A DNA stretch of 64,000 nt from Bacteroidota bacterium (GCA_963169645.1 CAUJCO010000013.1:1-64000); one strand, 5' to 3'; shown: positions 36,512 to 46,615, counted from the first letter of the stretch. The notes: generated by a model not told the origin, from the sequence alone. Program-made: numbers and translations.

Positions 36512-39448
36512 ATGAAAATATTTTCCGGCATATTACTTAGTCTACTTTTAGTTAGCAATTCTACTGTCGCATTTACATGCACCAAACATAAAAACAAAAA
36601 AAAGCATGAAATAAAACAAGCAAGCATTGTAGTTAACAATAACGCTACTTCTGAGGCAAGCAATGACGTGAAAAACGCCGGTGCAACTACGGTAAAATCC
36701 GTGCAACAATTAATCGAAAAGAATAAAAATGTATTACCACTCAATCCGAGCGTTCGATATGGAAAATTGGACAACGGATTAACCTATTATATTCAAAGAA
36801 ATACACAACCGGAAAACAGAATTGAATTAAGATTGGCTGTTAATGCAGGCTCCAATCAAGAAGAAGACAACCAGAAAGGTTTAGCACATTTTGTAGAACA
36901 CATGGCATTTAATGGAAGTAAACATTTTTCCAAAAATGAATTAGTAAACTATTTAGAAAGTATCGGAACAAAATTTGGAGCACACTTAAATGCTTATACA
37001 AGTTTTGATGAAACTGTTTATATGTTACAACTTCCTGCAGATGACAAAGACATCTTAAACAAAGGATTATGGGTGTTAGAAGATTGGGCCGGTGGATTAT
37101 CGTTTGATACGTCTGAAATCAACAAAGAAAGAGGTGTTGTATTTTCTGAATGGAGAAGCAGATTAGGTGCTGATAAAAGAATGTTAGATAAATTTCTTCC
37201 TGTATTATACTATAAATCACATTATGCCGACAGATTGCCGATTGGAGACACCGCAGTGATTTTAAGGGCACCTTATGAGCGTCTAATTTCGTTTTATAAA
37301 AAATGGTATCGACCGGATTTAATGTCTGTAGTTATTGTAGGTGATATCAACGTAGATGAAATGGAAAAAGAAATAAAAACAAGATTTAGTAGCTTAAAAA
37401 ATCCGGATAATGATACTAAAAAAGAAATTTATTTTTTACCCAATCACAAAGAAACATTGGTATCTATTTGCACTGATCCGGAAGCCACTTATTCCAGAGT
37501 GATGCTAACTTACAAACATCCATCATCAGAAAATAATACAGTAGAAGCATATCAAACTTATCTTACAAACCAACTTTTTAATGGTATGCTAAACAACCGA
37601 CTTCAAGAGTTGACTCAAAAGCCAAATCCACCGTTTTTTGCAGCATATTCCGGCTATGATAAAGAAACACGTGGCAATGATGCCTATACATTAACGGCCA
37701 TTGCAAAAAGTGGAAAAACCATAGATGCATTAAAAGTTTTACTTACAGAAAATGAACGTGTATTAAAATTTGGTTTCACACAATCCGAATTAGATAGACA
37801 AAAAATAGAACTGTTAACTAACTACGAAAATGCCTTACAAGAAAAAGACAAAACAGAATCTCGTAATTTTGTTACTGAATATGTTTCTAATTTCTTAGAA
37901 CAAATTCCGGCACCCGGAATAGAAACAGAAGTTGCTATTGCTAAACAATTGCTTCCTAAAATCTCATTAGAAAACATAAATGCTCTACCCAAAAAGTATA
38001 TTACAGACAGCAACTTTGTTATCGTATTAACGGCACCGGAAAGTGAGAAAAAAATGTTGCCTTGGGAAAATAAAATACTTGAAATAGTTCAAGAAACAAA
38101 AACAAGCGATATTAAACCATATGAAGATAAAACCAGCAACGAACCTTTAATAGCTATAAAACCCAAAGGCTCTGCTATTGTAAAAGAAACAAAAAACGAT
38201 GCATACAACATAACAACTTTAGAGTTACAAAATGGCGTTCGAGTTTTATTAAAACCAACAACATTTAAAAACGATGAAATACTTATGAATGCATATAGCA
38301 ATGGCGGAACTTCCTTGTACAGCGACACAGATTACATGAGTGCCAATTTCTCGAATGCTGTTATTATCAATTCCGGAATTTCCACATTTGATTTGATTAC
38401 ATTACAAAAAATGTTGACCGGAAAAACAGCAACGGTAAGTCCGTATGTTGCCGAATTAGAAGAAGGATTTCAAGGCAGCAGCAACCAAAAAGACATTGAA
38501 ACCTTATTGCAACTCACCTATCTTTATTTTACTCAACCCAGAAAATCAATCGATGATTTTAATACCTTAATGAGCAAACAAAAAGGAGCTGCAGAGCACA
38601 TTTTAGAAAATCCGAATTATTATTTCAGCAATAAATTCAGACAATTAATTTACAATAATAATATTCGCAGAGGCTTAAATACGGTAGAAAAACTCAATCA
38701 AGTTGATTTTGAAAAAGCCTTTAAAATTTACCAAGAACGTTTTCAAAATGCAAATGATTTCACTTTTATTTTTGTTGGAAATTTAGACATCAATACATTA
38801 AAACCATTGATAGAAACTTATCTCGGAAGTTTGCCATCTAACCAAACAAAAGAAAATTGGAAAGACCCAAACGTTATCAAAAAAGAAGGCGTTGTAAAGT
38901 CGACCGTAAAAATGGGTGAAACGCAAAAAGATTTAGTCGGCATACATTTTCATGGACAAAAGACTTGGACACCAGAGCAACAATATCTTTTCAACGCTAT
39001 GATTAAAGTATTAGATATTCAACTTCGCGAGGCAATGCGTGAAGACAAAGGTGGCGTGTACGGCGTCGGCGTAAACGGAAATTTTGTGGAATATCCGAAA
39101 AATGAATATGGCATCACAATACAATTTAATACAGAACCTAACCGCGTGCAAGAGTTGGTAAAAGTAGTGTATGATAATATTGATACATTAAAGCAAATAG
39201 GTGCCACCGAAGAAAAAATTAAGAAAGTACAAGAAACGCAAAGACGGGAACGCGAAACAGATTTGAAAGAAAATAGTTTTTGGTTAAATACCATTCAATA
39301 CTACGACCAATACCATAAAAATATGGCCGATATGGAAAAATATTCTGCGTTTATCGACGGTTTAAATGCAACAACATTAAAAGCTGCTTTTAATAGTTTT
39401 TTCGATAAACAAAATTACATCGAATTGATTTTGGAACCGGTGAAATAG
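36512..39448 (+). CDS. M16 family zinc peptidase (two-domain)
   Basis: From the ATG at 36512, 978 residues (a TTG at 36503 is in frame but unlikely). A signal peptide ends near TVAFT. The inverted zinc motif HFVEH (His126, Glu129, His130) and the distal ligand Glu206 in NKERGVVFSEWR show an active N-terminal M16 unit. A second M16-like half without the motif runs from about 560 to 978, where LREAMREDKGGVYGVGV contributes the substrate-binding RxxxY-like region. Length matches periplasmic PqqL-like enzymes. Confidence 0.92.
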   Translation: MKIFSGILLSLLLVSNSTVAFTCTKHKNKKKHEIKQASIVVNNNATSEASNDVKNAGATTVKSVQQLIEKNKNVLPLNPSVRYGKLDNGLTYYIQRNTQPENRIELRLAVNAGSNQEEDNQKGLAHFVEHMAFNGSKHFSKNELVNYLESIGTKFGAHLNAYTSFDETVYMLQLPADDKDILNKGLWVLEDWAGGLSFDTSEINKERGVVFSEWRSRLGADKRMLDKFLPVLYYKSHYADRLPIGDTAVILRAPYERLISFYKKWYRPDLMSVVIVGDINVDEMEKEIKTRFSSLKNPDNDTKKEIYFLPNHKETLVSICTDPEATYSRVMLTYKHPSSENNTVEAYQTYLTNQLFNGMLNNRLQELTQKPNPPFFAAYSGYDKETRGNDAYTLTAIAKSGKTIDALKVLLTENERVLKFGFTQSELDRQKIELLTNYENALQEKDKTESRNFVTEYVSNFLEQIPAPGIETEVAIAKQLLPKISLENINALPKKYITDSNFVIVLTAPESEKKMLPWENKILEIVQETKTSDIKPYEDKTSNEPLIAIKPKGSAIVKETKNDAYNITTLELQNGVRVLLKPTTFKNDEILMNAYSNGGTSLYSDTDYMSANFSNAVIINSGISTFDLITLQKMLTGKTATVSPYVAELEEGFQGSSNQKDIETLLQLTYLYFTQPRKSIDDFNTLMSKQKGAAEHILENPNYYFSNKFRQLIYNNNIRRGLNTVEKLNQVDFEKAFKIYQERFQNANDFTFIFVGNLDINTLKPLIETYLGSLPSNQTKENWKDPNVIKKEGVVKSTVKMGETQKDLVGIHFHGQKTWTPEQQYLFNAMIKVLDIQLREAMREDKGGVYGVGVNGNFVEYPKNEYGITIQFNTEPNRVQELVKVVYDNIDTLKQIGATEEKIKKVQETQRRERETDLKENSFWLNTIQYYDQYHKNMADMEKYSAFIDGLNATTLKAAFNSFFDKQNYIELILEPVK

Positions 39449-39610
39449 CGTTAAACAGCGTATTGCGTTAATAAAACAGGCATCTTACTTATCATTGTAG
39501 TTAATTAAACTACAGATGTATATTTCTGATGATGAGAAGATTTGAATTACGCTTAAAATTTTAAGGAACGAAATGGGGTTAGATTAATACAAATTCAGTA
39601 TCTTTTCTTT

Positions 39611-40291
39611 ATGAAAAGTTGGATTAGTTATTTTATTTTACTCAGCACTAAGTATTTAACTAAACTATTTTATAAATATCAAATAGGTTGGCCAAAAGAA
39701 CGCATTAAATGGGATGAAATCAAACTAATTATTTTATTAAACCACACTTCTTTATTTGAATTTTTATATGTTGGTGTAATGCCTAATTCGTTCTTGCACA
39801 AACTATCCAAACGCATGGTAGCACCAGCCGCCGACAAAACTATGAACCGCCCAATTGTTGGATTATTTTTTAAATTATTCAATCCGGGCATTATGTCTAT
39901 CACCCGAAAAAGAGATGAAACATGGACTGATTTTCTGGATTCTATCTATGACGATTCCGTTATTTTGATAGTGCCGGAAGGAAGAATGAAACGTGCAGAT
40001 GGAATGGATGTAAGTGGCAACAAAATGAACATTCGCTCCGGAATATTAGATATTTTAATGGGTTTACAACACGGCAAAATAGCATTTGCCTATAGCGGTG
40101 GGTTGCATCATGTTCAAATTCCCGACAAGAGCCTGTTTCCAAACTTATTCAAAACATTAAAAATGAATTTAGAAGTTTTGGATATCGATGCTTATAAAAC
40201 ACAATTTTCTGCAATAATAGGAAGTGAAAGATGGAAAGAAAATATTTTAAATGACCTGCAATTTAGGTTAGAAAATAAGACACCTATTTAA
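39611..40291 (+). CDS. Lysophospholipid acyltransferase (PlsC-like)
   Basis: 226 residues. The acyltransferase motif I is NHTSLFEFL, that is H-x4-E instead of the canonical H-x4-D; motif III is VPEGRMKR. Probably transfers acyl groups to a lysophospholipid or similar acceptor at the inner membrane. The conservative Asp-to-Glu change may alter activity. The following small HExxH gene is 70 bp away on the same strand. Confidence 0.75.
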   Translation: MKSWISYFILLSTKYLTKLFYKYQIGWPKERIKWDEIKLIILLNHTSLFEFLYVGVMPNSFLHKLSKRMVAPAADKTMNRPIVGLFFKLFNPGIMSITRKRDETWTDFLDSIYDDSVILIVPEGRMKRADGMDVSGNKMNIRSGILDILMGLQHGKIAFAYSGGLHHVQIPDKSLFPNLFKTLKMNLEVLDIDAYKTQFSAIIGSERWKENILNDLQFRLENKTPI

Positions 40292-40361
40292 ATTGAAAAA
40301 TCGTATTGAATTATTCCAAAAAGCCAAACCATTTCAAACTCAATTTTATTAACTTTATAAG

Positions 40362-40700
40362 ATGTGGATACTCATAAGTCCTTGGTTTATTAAATGGTTT
40401 ACGCCTAAAGAAGTTGCCGGCATCACTATTTTTCCGTTTATTATTTTAAATAAAAAAGAACTAAAGCAAGACAACGTCTTTGTCAACCACGAACTCATCC
40501 ACATCTACCAACAATTAGAATTATTTTTTATTCCATTTATACTATGGTATTATGCAGAATTTTTTTTCCGGCTACTCATCTATAGAAATATACAAAAAGC
40601 ATATAGAAATCTATCCTTTGAGCGAGAAGCCTACCTAAATGAAACCAATTTTGACTACTTAAAAACAAGGAAATTCTTTTCTTTCTTGAAATATTTATAA
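40362..40700 (+). CDS. Small membrane protein with HExxH motif
   Basis: 112 residues. Segment VNHELIHIYQQLELF contains a HELIH zincin motif, then a hydrophobic stretch (FFIPFILWYYAEFFFRLLIY) and SFEREAYLNE, which could supply a third Glu ligand. This layout recurs in short unannotated Bacteroidota proteins. A minimal membrane-linked metalloprotease is an inference; no substrate can be named. Confidence 0.65.
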   Translation: MWILISPWFIKWFTPKEVAGITIFPFIILNKKELKQDNVFVNHELIHIYQQLELFFIPFILWYYAEFFFRLLIYRNIQKAYRNLSFEREAYLNETNFDYLKTRKFFSFLKYL

Positions 40701-40728
40701 TACGGCTCAATTTTTGATAAATAAGGAA

Positions 40729-40736
40729 TAACTTTG
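40729..40736 (+). promoter_or_regulatory. Probable -7 box of the response regulator gene
   Basis: TAACTTTG, exact TAnnTTTG, 19 bp before the ATG at 40756. The nearest TTG is only 12 bp upstream, so the -33 element is unclear. Confidence 0.4.
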
Positions 40737-40755
40737 TACTAAACTAAAAAAACGT

Positions 40756-41409
40756 ATGCAAGAAATTAATGTATTTGTAGTAGATGATCACCAGATATTT
40801 TTAGATGGCATTATTTCCTTATTAGAAGATGAACCCAATATAAAAATTGCAGGAACGGCACATAATGGAAAACAAGCAATAGAACGTATAAAAGTAGCCA
40901 ATCCGGATGTTGTCTTAATGGATATTAATATGCCGGAAATGGATGGCATTGAGGCAACTAAAATGCTAAAGAAAACAAATCCCGATATTAAAATTTTAAT
41001 GCTTACCATGCACAGCGAACCACGCTTTATTAAAGAGTGTTTGGAGATTGGTGCAAAAGGGTATGTATTGAAAAACATTTCTAAAGATGATTTATTGAAA
41101 GCTATTGATACGGTATATCAAGATAAAGCGTATTTAGACCAAGAAGCACAAGAAAAGCTCATTACTTCCATTTCCAATGCAGAAGAGGAAGACGATAAAA
41201 ACTACGATGAATTAGCCGCACAAATAACGCAACGCGAATTAGAAATTTTACAACTCATTGCACTGGGATTAACCTCGCAAGATATCGCTACAAAATTATT
41301 TATTAGTAAAAATACGGTAGAAACACATCGAAAAAATATGTTGGCAAAATTGAATGTCAACAACACTGCTGCATTATTAAAAATTGCGTATAAGAAAGGA
41401 TTGGTGTGA
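40756..41409 (+). CDS. NarL/FixJ-family response regulator
   Basis: 217 residues: receiver domain (1-120) with acidic pocket VVDDH (Asp10, Asp11), phosphoacceptor Asp56 in VLMDINMP, and Lys106 in GYVLKNIS; LuxR-type HTH (about 150-212) with ITQRELEILQLIALGLTSQD, then FISKNTVETHRKNMLAKL. No sensor kinase is adjacent, so it is an orphan regulator in this window. Bacteroidota homologs often pair with TPR or 7TM sensor kinases encoded elsewhere. Confidence 0.94.
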   Translation: MQEINVFVVDDHQIFLDGIISLLEDEPNIKIAGTAHNGKQAIERIKVANPDVVLMDINMPEMDGIEATKMLKKTNPDIKILMLTMHSEPRFIKECLEIGAKGYVLKNISKDDLLKAIDTVYQDKAYLDQEAQEKLITSISNAEEEDDKNYDELAAQITQRELEILQLIALGLTSQDIATKLFISKNTVETHRKNMLAKLNVNNTAALLKIAYKKGLV

Positions 41410-41502
41410 GTGAGTAGAGAGTAGTGAGTAGAGAGTAGTGAGTAGTGAGTAGTGAGTAGTAAGTATTGAGTATTGAGTAGTGAGTAGTAAGTAGTGAGTT
41501 AC
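41408..41502. repeat. Imperfect heptamer array, GAGTAGT type
   Basis: Starts at the stop codon of the regulator gene and repeats GAGTAGT with variants (GAGAGTA, AAGTATT) at 7-bp spacing. Same repeat length as the array at 1-133 but a different unit. Confidence 0.85.
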
Positions 41503-41516
41503 AAGTTGTTAAATAT

Positions 41517-41612
41517 TTCTTACTACTTATTTCTCATTTCTTATTTCTTATTTCTTATTTCTCATTTCTTAATTCTCATTTCTTAATTCTCATTTCTCAA
41601 TTCTCATTTCTT
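41517..41612. repeat. Imperfect heptamer array, TTTCTTA/TTTCTCA type
   Basis: About 13 units of TTTCTTA, TTTCTCA and ATTCTCA in tandem, ending 18 bp before the YkvA stop. Two unrelated 7-bp arrays fill the gap between convergent genes. Confidence 0.85.
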
Positions 41613-41629
41613 GCTACTACTAAAATAAA

Positions 41630-42034
41630 CTATTGCCCTTTCTCCCATTCCACAAATTTCTCGATTTCTTTGTCGATAATTTTCAATAGAAATCCGATTA
41701 GTAACACATCATCTAAACCACCAATAATTGGAATAAAATCCGGGAAAATATCTATTGGACTTACAATATACAACAACACTAAAATACTGATTGCAATGGA
41801 ACTTTTGGAGATAGCGCTGTATGCTTTTGTCCGCCAAGCTTCTACCATACGTAACACTACTTTTATACGTTCAAAATGATCGGCATATTTTTGAACAGTA
41901 GTATCTAATTTTGAATAAACTTGTTTTAATAATTTTTCTAACAATGCATTAGATGCCATTAATTCCTGTATTCTCAATAAGGTTTCAGGATAGTATTTCC
42001 CGACAAATTTATCTAATACCGAATCGGCTTTCAT
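41630..42034 (-). CDS. YkvA (DUF1232) family membrane protein, copy 2
   Basis: 134 residues from the ATG at 42034, which overlaps the upstream gene's TGA in the sequence ATGA. The DUF1232 core is SPIDIFPDFIPIIGGLDDVL near residues 95-114, with flanking hydrophobic segments. Clearly paralogous to the upstream gene (PLDIIPDFIPIIGQLDDIL). A longer TTG start would run 36 bp further into that gene and is unlikely. Function of YkvA proteins is unknown. Confidence 0.85.
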   Translation of the reverse strand: MKADSVLDKFVGKYYPETLLRIQELMASNALLEKLLKQVYSKLDTTVQKYADHFERIKVVLRMVEAWRTKAYSAISKSSIAISILVLLYIVSPIDIFPDFIPIIGGLDDVLLIGFLLKIIDKEIEKFVEWEKGQ

Positions 42035-42426
42035 TTGGATGTCTGTTGTTTGTTTCGCTCTTCTTCCCAAGCCATAAAACGTTCTATTTCTTTATTCAAA
42101 TATTTTATCAGATAACCCAACACCAAAATGTCGTCTAGCTGCCCAATAATCGGAATAAAATCCGGAATGATATCCAGCGGATTGACAAAATAAATTAACG
42201 CAGCAACGGCTGCAATTATAGTACGTTTGGAAATATTTTTATAATCGCCGGCCAACCATGCACGCATCATTCTTGCCAATGCAATTACCGAATCCTGAAT
42301 TTTATAAAACTCTTCTGTCAACTCACCTACTTTCAAAAAAACGTCATCCAACAATGTTGCCAATTTGGAATCCGAAGTAATTAATCGTTCTGCACGTCGA
42401 TATAAATTATCAAAAATATGTTGCAT
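42031..42426 (-). CDS. YkvA (DUF1232) family membrane protein, copy 1
   Basis: 131 residues, core NPLDIIPDFIPIIGQLDDIL at about 83-102. First of a tandem duplicated, translationally coupled pair. It starts 13 bp after the nspC stop, so both copies appear to be in the nspC transcript. Confidence 0.87.
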   Translation of the reverse strand: MQHIFDNLYRRAERLITSDSKLATLLDDVFLKVGELTEEFYKIQDSVIALARMMRAWLAGDYKNISKRTIIAAVAALIYFVNPLDIIPDFIPIIGQLDDILVLGYLIKYLNKEIERFMAWEEERNKQQTSK

Positions 42427-42438
42427 GGTATCGCTTTA

Positions 42439-43563
42439 TTAACTCAATCTTTTTTTATAATCGTCATATCCATACGATTGAATAATTTCGTACGAATTGT
42501 CGGTTTTCAATATACCAATATCCGGCAAATTTATCCCATTAAAAGTGGAAGTTTTAACCATTGTATAGTGAATCATATCATCAAAAATAACGACATCGCC
42601 TACTTTCAATTCATTTTCAAAAAACCAAGTGCCCATGTAATCGCCAGCCAAACAACTCATTCCACCCAAATTATATTCGAACGCACTCTGTTCCACCGTA
42701 TTCAAAACCATAGGTTTATATGGCATTTCCAAGCAATCCGGCATGTGGCAGGTAAACGAAACATCTAACATTGCAGTTGGAATATCGCCATTTTGTACAA
42801 TATCTAAAACAGTGGAAACCAACACTCCGGTTTGCCAACCCACTGCACTTCCGGGTTCCAAAATAATTTCCTGAATAGTAGGATATTTTTGTTTGAAATT
42901 TTTTAAAACATGAATTAAATGGTCGGGTTCATAATCTTTCCGCGTTATTAAATGGCCTCCACCAAAATTCAACCATTTTGCTTGTTGTATTAATGGATGA
43001 TATAATTTTTCAAAAGATGCCAAAACGCGTTCTAACGTGTACGAAGTATTTTCGCACAATGCATGAAAATGCAAACCTTCAATACCTTCCGGCAAAGTAT
43101 CTCCTAAATGTGTATGAAATATACCTAAACGTGAATTGGGTGAAGCCGGATTGTACAATTCTGTTTCTATCTCGGAATAGCCCGGATTTACACGCAGTCC
43201 GTACGAAATATCCGATTTCATTTTGGATTTATAGCGTTCATATTGCGACAAAGAATTAAACGTAATATGTGATGATATTGCTTGAATTTCATCGAATTCA
43301 TCCGGCACATACACCGGACAATACGTATGTGCTTTTACGTGCATTTTATCAAACACCAATTTTGCCTCGTGCAACGAACTTGCCGTTGCACCATGCAAAT
43401 ACTGCTTCACCAATGGAAACACATGATGAAATGAAAAGCCTTTTAAGGCACAAATAATATGCACACCGGCTTCTTCTTGAACGCGTTTTAATAATGTTAG
43501 ATTTTGAATTAATTTTTCTTCTTCTAATACATACGCCGGCGATGGTATTTTCTTGTATCTCAT
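42439..43563 (-). CDS. nspC: Carboxynorspermidine decarboxylase
   Basis: PLP enzyme of the alanine-racemase-fold decarboxylase group; decarboxylates carboxyspermidine or carboxynorspermidine in the alternative polyamine route. 374 residues. PLP lysine Lys41 in CALKGFS, WLNFGGGHLI for phosphate binding, ILEPGSAVG, and the C-terminal site DVSFTCHMPDCLEMPY. The partner dehydrogenase is two genes upstream on the same strand. Confidence 0.93.
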   Translation of the reverse strand: MRYKKIPSPAYVLEEEKLIQNLTLLKRVQEEAGVHIICALKGFSFHHVFPLVKQYLHGATASSLHEAKLVFDKMHVKAHTYCPVYVPDEFDEIQAISSHITFNSLSQYERYKSKMKSDISYGLRVNPGYSEIETELYNPASPNSRLGIFHTHLGDTLPEGIEGLHFHALCENTSYTLERVLASFEKLYHPLIQQAKWLNFGGGHLITRKDYEPDHLIHVLKNFKQKYPTIQEIILEPGSAVGWQTGVLVSTVLDIVQNGDIPTAMLDVSFTCHMPDCLEMPYKPMVLNTVEQSAFEYNLGGMSCLAGDYMGTWFFENELKVGDVVIFDDMIHYTMVKTSTFNGINLPDIGILKTDNSYEIIQSYGYDDYKKRLS

Positions 43564-43600
43564 TTAATTTTTATACTATTTAATTTTTTTTCAAAATTAC

Positions 43601-45226
43601 TTATTCTACCATCAAATTACAAAACTGAAATATATTGCCATCAAACAAGCCTTTATCACTGAGTTTTAAGTTAGGAATAACCAACAGTGCCATAAAGGAA
43701 AGCGACATAAATGGCGACTGCAACGTGCAACCTAATTCCTTTACAGTTTTCACTAATTCAGTATATTTTTCTGCCACAACTTCGCAGCTATCCGTACTCA
43801 TTAATCCGGCTACGGGCAATGGTAATACTCGTGTTGTTGCACCATCAAAAACAGCCAAACCACCTTTCTCTTTTATAATAGCATTTACAGCTTGACACAT
43901 ACTTGTATCATCAACACCTACTACAATAATATTATGTGAGTCATGTGCAACAGATGATGCTATTGCACCATCTTTCAATCCAAAATTTTTAATAAATGCC
44001 ATTGCAATAGGTGCTTCGTGATAACGATTTACAACGGCTATTTTTAAAATATCATTTTCAATATTTGAAACTGCATTTCCATTTTCATCCATATCACAAT
44101 TTCCAACTTGTTCGTGCGTAATCAATTGACCATCCAAAACTTCAATAACACGAACCTTAGTCGTATTTAATGGCAAGCAAAAATCTGCCTCATTTTTTGC
44201 TTGGATGTTGAAATGATTAATACATTTTTCCGGATGTGTTTTTATTAAACTTCTTCCATTTTTTGCCACTTCTTTTCCATCTATATATGTTGATAGAATT
44301 GAAAAGTTAATCAAATCATCAACTACAATAAAATCGGCGGCATCTCCTTCACGCAACAAACCTACATTAAGGCGATAATGCTCTACCGGATTAAGACAAG
44401 CCGCTTTTAAAATATTAAATAAAGGAACGCCTTTAGCTATAGCTCTTTGCACCAATAAATTAATATGTCCTAACATCAAATCATCCGGATGTTTATCATC
44501 AGAACAAAACATAATTTCATTTGGATAATCGTACAATAAATCAATTAATGCATCAAAATTTTTGGCGGCGCTTCCTTCCCGTATCAGCACTTTCATGCCG
44601 TTTTCTAATTTAAATTTGGCTTCGTCGTATGTAAAGCATTCGTGATCGGTAGAAATGCCGGATTGTATATAGTTTATAGCATCTACACCAGATAGTCCCG
44701 GAGCATGACCATCAATTGGTTTCCCATATTTTTGTGCAATGGCAATTTTATCCATCACTAATTTGTCGCGGTGCAACACACCAGGATAATTCATCATTTC
44801 TGCCAAATAATTAATATCATTTCTCGACATTAATTCATCTATATCTTCAGCCGTAAGTTCGGCACCTGCTGTTTCAAATTTAGTTGCCGGAACACAAGAA
44901 GGAGCACCGAAATGAAATTTAAACGGGCTTTTATTTCCATTTTCTATCATATAATAAACACCCTTTTTGCCAAGTACATTGGCTATTTCGTGTGGGTCGG
45001 ATACGGTAGCAACAGTGCCATGAATAACGGCCTTTTGTGCAAATTCCGTTGGTACTAACATCGAGCTTTCTATATGTACATGTGCATCTACAAAACCGGG
45101 CAATATATACGTTTCCAATTGCTCCTCTATTTTTTCTATCGTTTTTATTATTCCATTTTCAATACGTATTTGTGCCGGAAAAATTTGTTGCTTAAATAGG
45201 TCGATATAATTGGATTTAATTTGCAT
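43601..45226 (-). CDS. ade: Adenine deaminase
   Basis: Amidohydrolase that converts adenine to hypoxanthine. 541 residues: [15 protein letters not shown] with the metal Hx[31 protein letters not shown], and [10 protein letters not shown]. The C-terminal domain with [13 protein letters not shown] is characteristic of this family. It sits between the two polyamine genes; adenine arises from methylthioadenosine in aminopropyl chemistry, but this route does not make MTA, so the link is only positional. Confidence 0.93.
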   Translation of the reverse strand: MQIKSNYIDLFKQQIFPAQIRIENGIIKTIEKIEEQLETYILPGFVDAHVHIESSMLVPTEFAQKAVIHGTVATVSDPHEIANVLGKKGVYYMIENGNKSPFKFHFGAPSCVPATKFETAGAELTAEDIDELMSRNDINYLAEMMNYPGVLHRDKLVMDKIAIAQKYGKPIDGHAPGLSGVDAINYIQSGISTDHECFTYDEAKFKLENGMKVLIREGSAAKNFDALIDLLYDYPNEIMFCSDDKHPDDLMLGHINLLVQRAIAKGVPLFNILKAACLNPVEHYRLNVGLLREGDAADFIVVDDLINFSILSTYIDGKEVAKNGRSLIKTHPEKCINHFNIQAKNEADFCLPLNTTKVRVIEVLDGQLITHEQVGNCDMDENGNAVSNIENDILKIAVVNRYHEAPIAMAFIKNFGLKDGAIASSVAHDSHNIIVVGVDDTSMCQAVNAIIKEKGGLAVFDGATTRVLPLPVAGLMSTDSCEVVAEKYTELVKTVKELGCTLQSPFMSLSFMALLVIPNLKLSDKGLFDGNIFQFCNLMVE

Positions 45227-45249
45227 AATACAGCTATATTATCACTTTT

Positions 45250-45287
45250 ATTAAAAATAAAAACTTCGCAGAAAAACTGCGAAGTTT
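45250..45287 (-). terminator. Terminator after the carboxynorspermidine synthase gene
   Basis: Perfect 11-bp stem AAACTTCGCAG (45261-45271) / CTGCGAAGTTT (45277-45287), loop AAAAA. On the minus strand it is followed by a T-rich tract to about 45250. It separates this gene from ade. Confidence 0.9.
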
Positions 45288-45312
45288 AAATATACTCATT
45301 TTTTAAGGTTGA

Positions 45313-46515
45313 TTAATATTCGTGTGGTAATACCGGATTGATTTCTTCATGCCATGGCAAACCGTAACCACCTATTTGCGACATAAACGGATCGGGATCC
45401 ATTTCTTCGGTGTTATACACACCCGGTTTCATCCAAATTCCTTCCAGCATTAACTTCGCTCCCAACATTGCCGGAACACCCGTTGTATAACTCACTCCTT
45501 GTGCTTTTGCATCATTATAGGCATCTTGATGCTTACAGTTATTCCAAATAAAATATGTTTTATCTTTTCCATCTTTAATACCTTTTATTTGGCAACCGAT
45601 AGAAGTTTCACCGGAATAATTTTCACCTAAAGAACCCGGCTCCGGCAACAAGGCTTTCAAAAATTCTATCGGAATAATTTCTCTTCCTTGGAACAGTATT
45701 GGTTTAATAGAGGTGATGCCAATGTTTTGCATTACTTCTAAATGTTTTAAATATTGTGCACCGAAAGTCATCCAGAAACGAGCGCGTTTTATAGTAGGGA
45801 AATTTTTCACTAAAGATTCCAACTCTTCGTGATACAACAAATAGGATTCTTTAGGTCCGATGTTTGGATATTCAATTGGTTTATGGATAGACATTGCCGG
45901 AATAATTTTCCATTCGCCATTTTCCCAATATTTGCCGTCTTGTGTAATCTCTCGGATATTAATTTCCGGATTAAAGTTAGTTGCAAATGCTTGTCCGTGG
46001 TCGCCTGCATTGCAATCCACAATATCTAAATAATGAATTTCATCGAAATGATGCTTGGCAGCATGTGCCACATATATTTGGGATTGTCCCGGATCGAAAC
46101 CACAACCTAACAATGCCATGATGCCTTTTTCTTTAAAACGTTCTTGATATGCCCATTGCCAAGAATATTCAAATTTTGCTTCGTCTTTAGGTTCGTAGTT
46201 GGCTGTATCTAAATAATGAACGCCGGTTTCTAAACAAGCATCCATAATCGTTAAATCTTGATAAGGCAATGCAATATTCATCACTAAATCCGGTTTAAAC
46301 TCGTTGATTAATGCAACAATTTCCGGTACATTATCGGCATCTAAAGCTGCCGTTTGAATTTTCATATTTTTTATATCGGCTGCAATAGCATCGCACTTTG
46401 ATTTGGTACGACTCGCCAACATAATTTCGCTAAAAACTTCCGGAACGGAGGCACATTTACGCACAACTACATTGCCTACACCACCAGCACCTATAATTAA
46501 AACTCTTTTTCCCAT
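45313..46515 (-). CDS. Saccharopine dehydrogenase-family protein (carboxynorspermidine synthase-like)
   Basis: 400 residues. N-terminal Rossmann fold MGKRVLIIGAGGVGNVVV; LGCGFDPGQSQIYVAHA and DCNAGDHG are typical of carboxynorspermidine/carboxyspermidine dehydrogenases, which condense aspartate semialdehyde with a diamine using NADPH. nspC lies downstream, supporting this over lysine metabolism. It would give spermidine without S-adenosylmethionine decarboxylase. It ends at its own terminator. Confidence 0.9.
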   Translation of the reverse strand: MGKRVLIIGAGGVGNVVVRKCASVPEVFSEIMLASRTKSKCDAIAADIKNMKIQTAALDADNVPEIVALINEFKPDLVMNIALPYQDLTIMDACLETGVHYLDTANYEPKDEAKFEYSWQWAYQERFKEKGIMALLGCGFDPGQSQIYVAHAAKHHFDEIHYLDIVDCNAGDHGQAFATNFNPEINIREITQDGKYWENGEWKIIPAMSIHKPIEYPNIGPKESYLLYHEELESLVKNFPTIKRARFWMTFGAQYLKHLEVMQNIGITSIKPILFQGREIIPIEFLKALLPEPGSLGENYSGETSIGCQIKGIKDGKDKTYFIWNNCKHQDAYNDAKAQGVSYTTGVPAMLGAKLMLEGIWMKPGVYNTEEMDPDPFMSQIGGYGLPWHEEINPVLPHEY

Positions 46516-46615
46516 TTTTTTTAAAGAATAATTTAGTGATTAAATATTTTTAGTAGATACAAATGTACGAAATACCAAAAAAGTTCCTGCGTTAATTTTT
46601 AATAACACACTGGTG

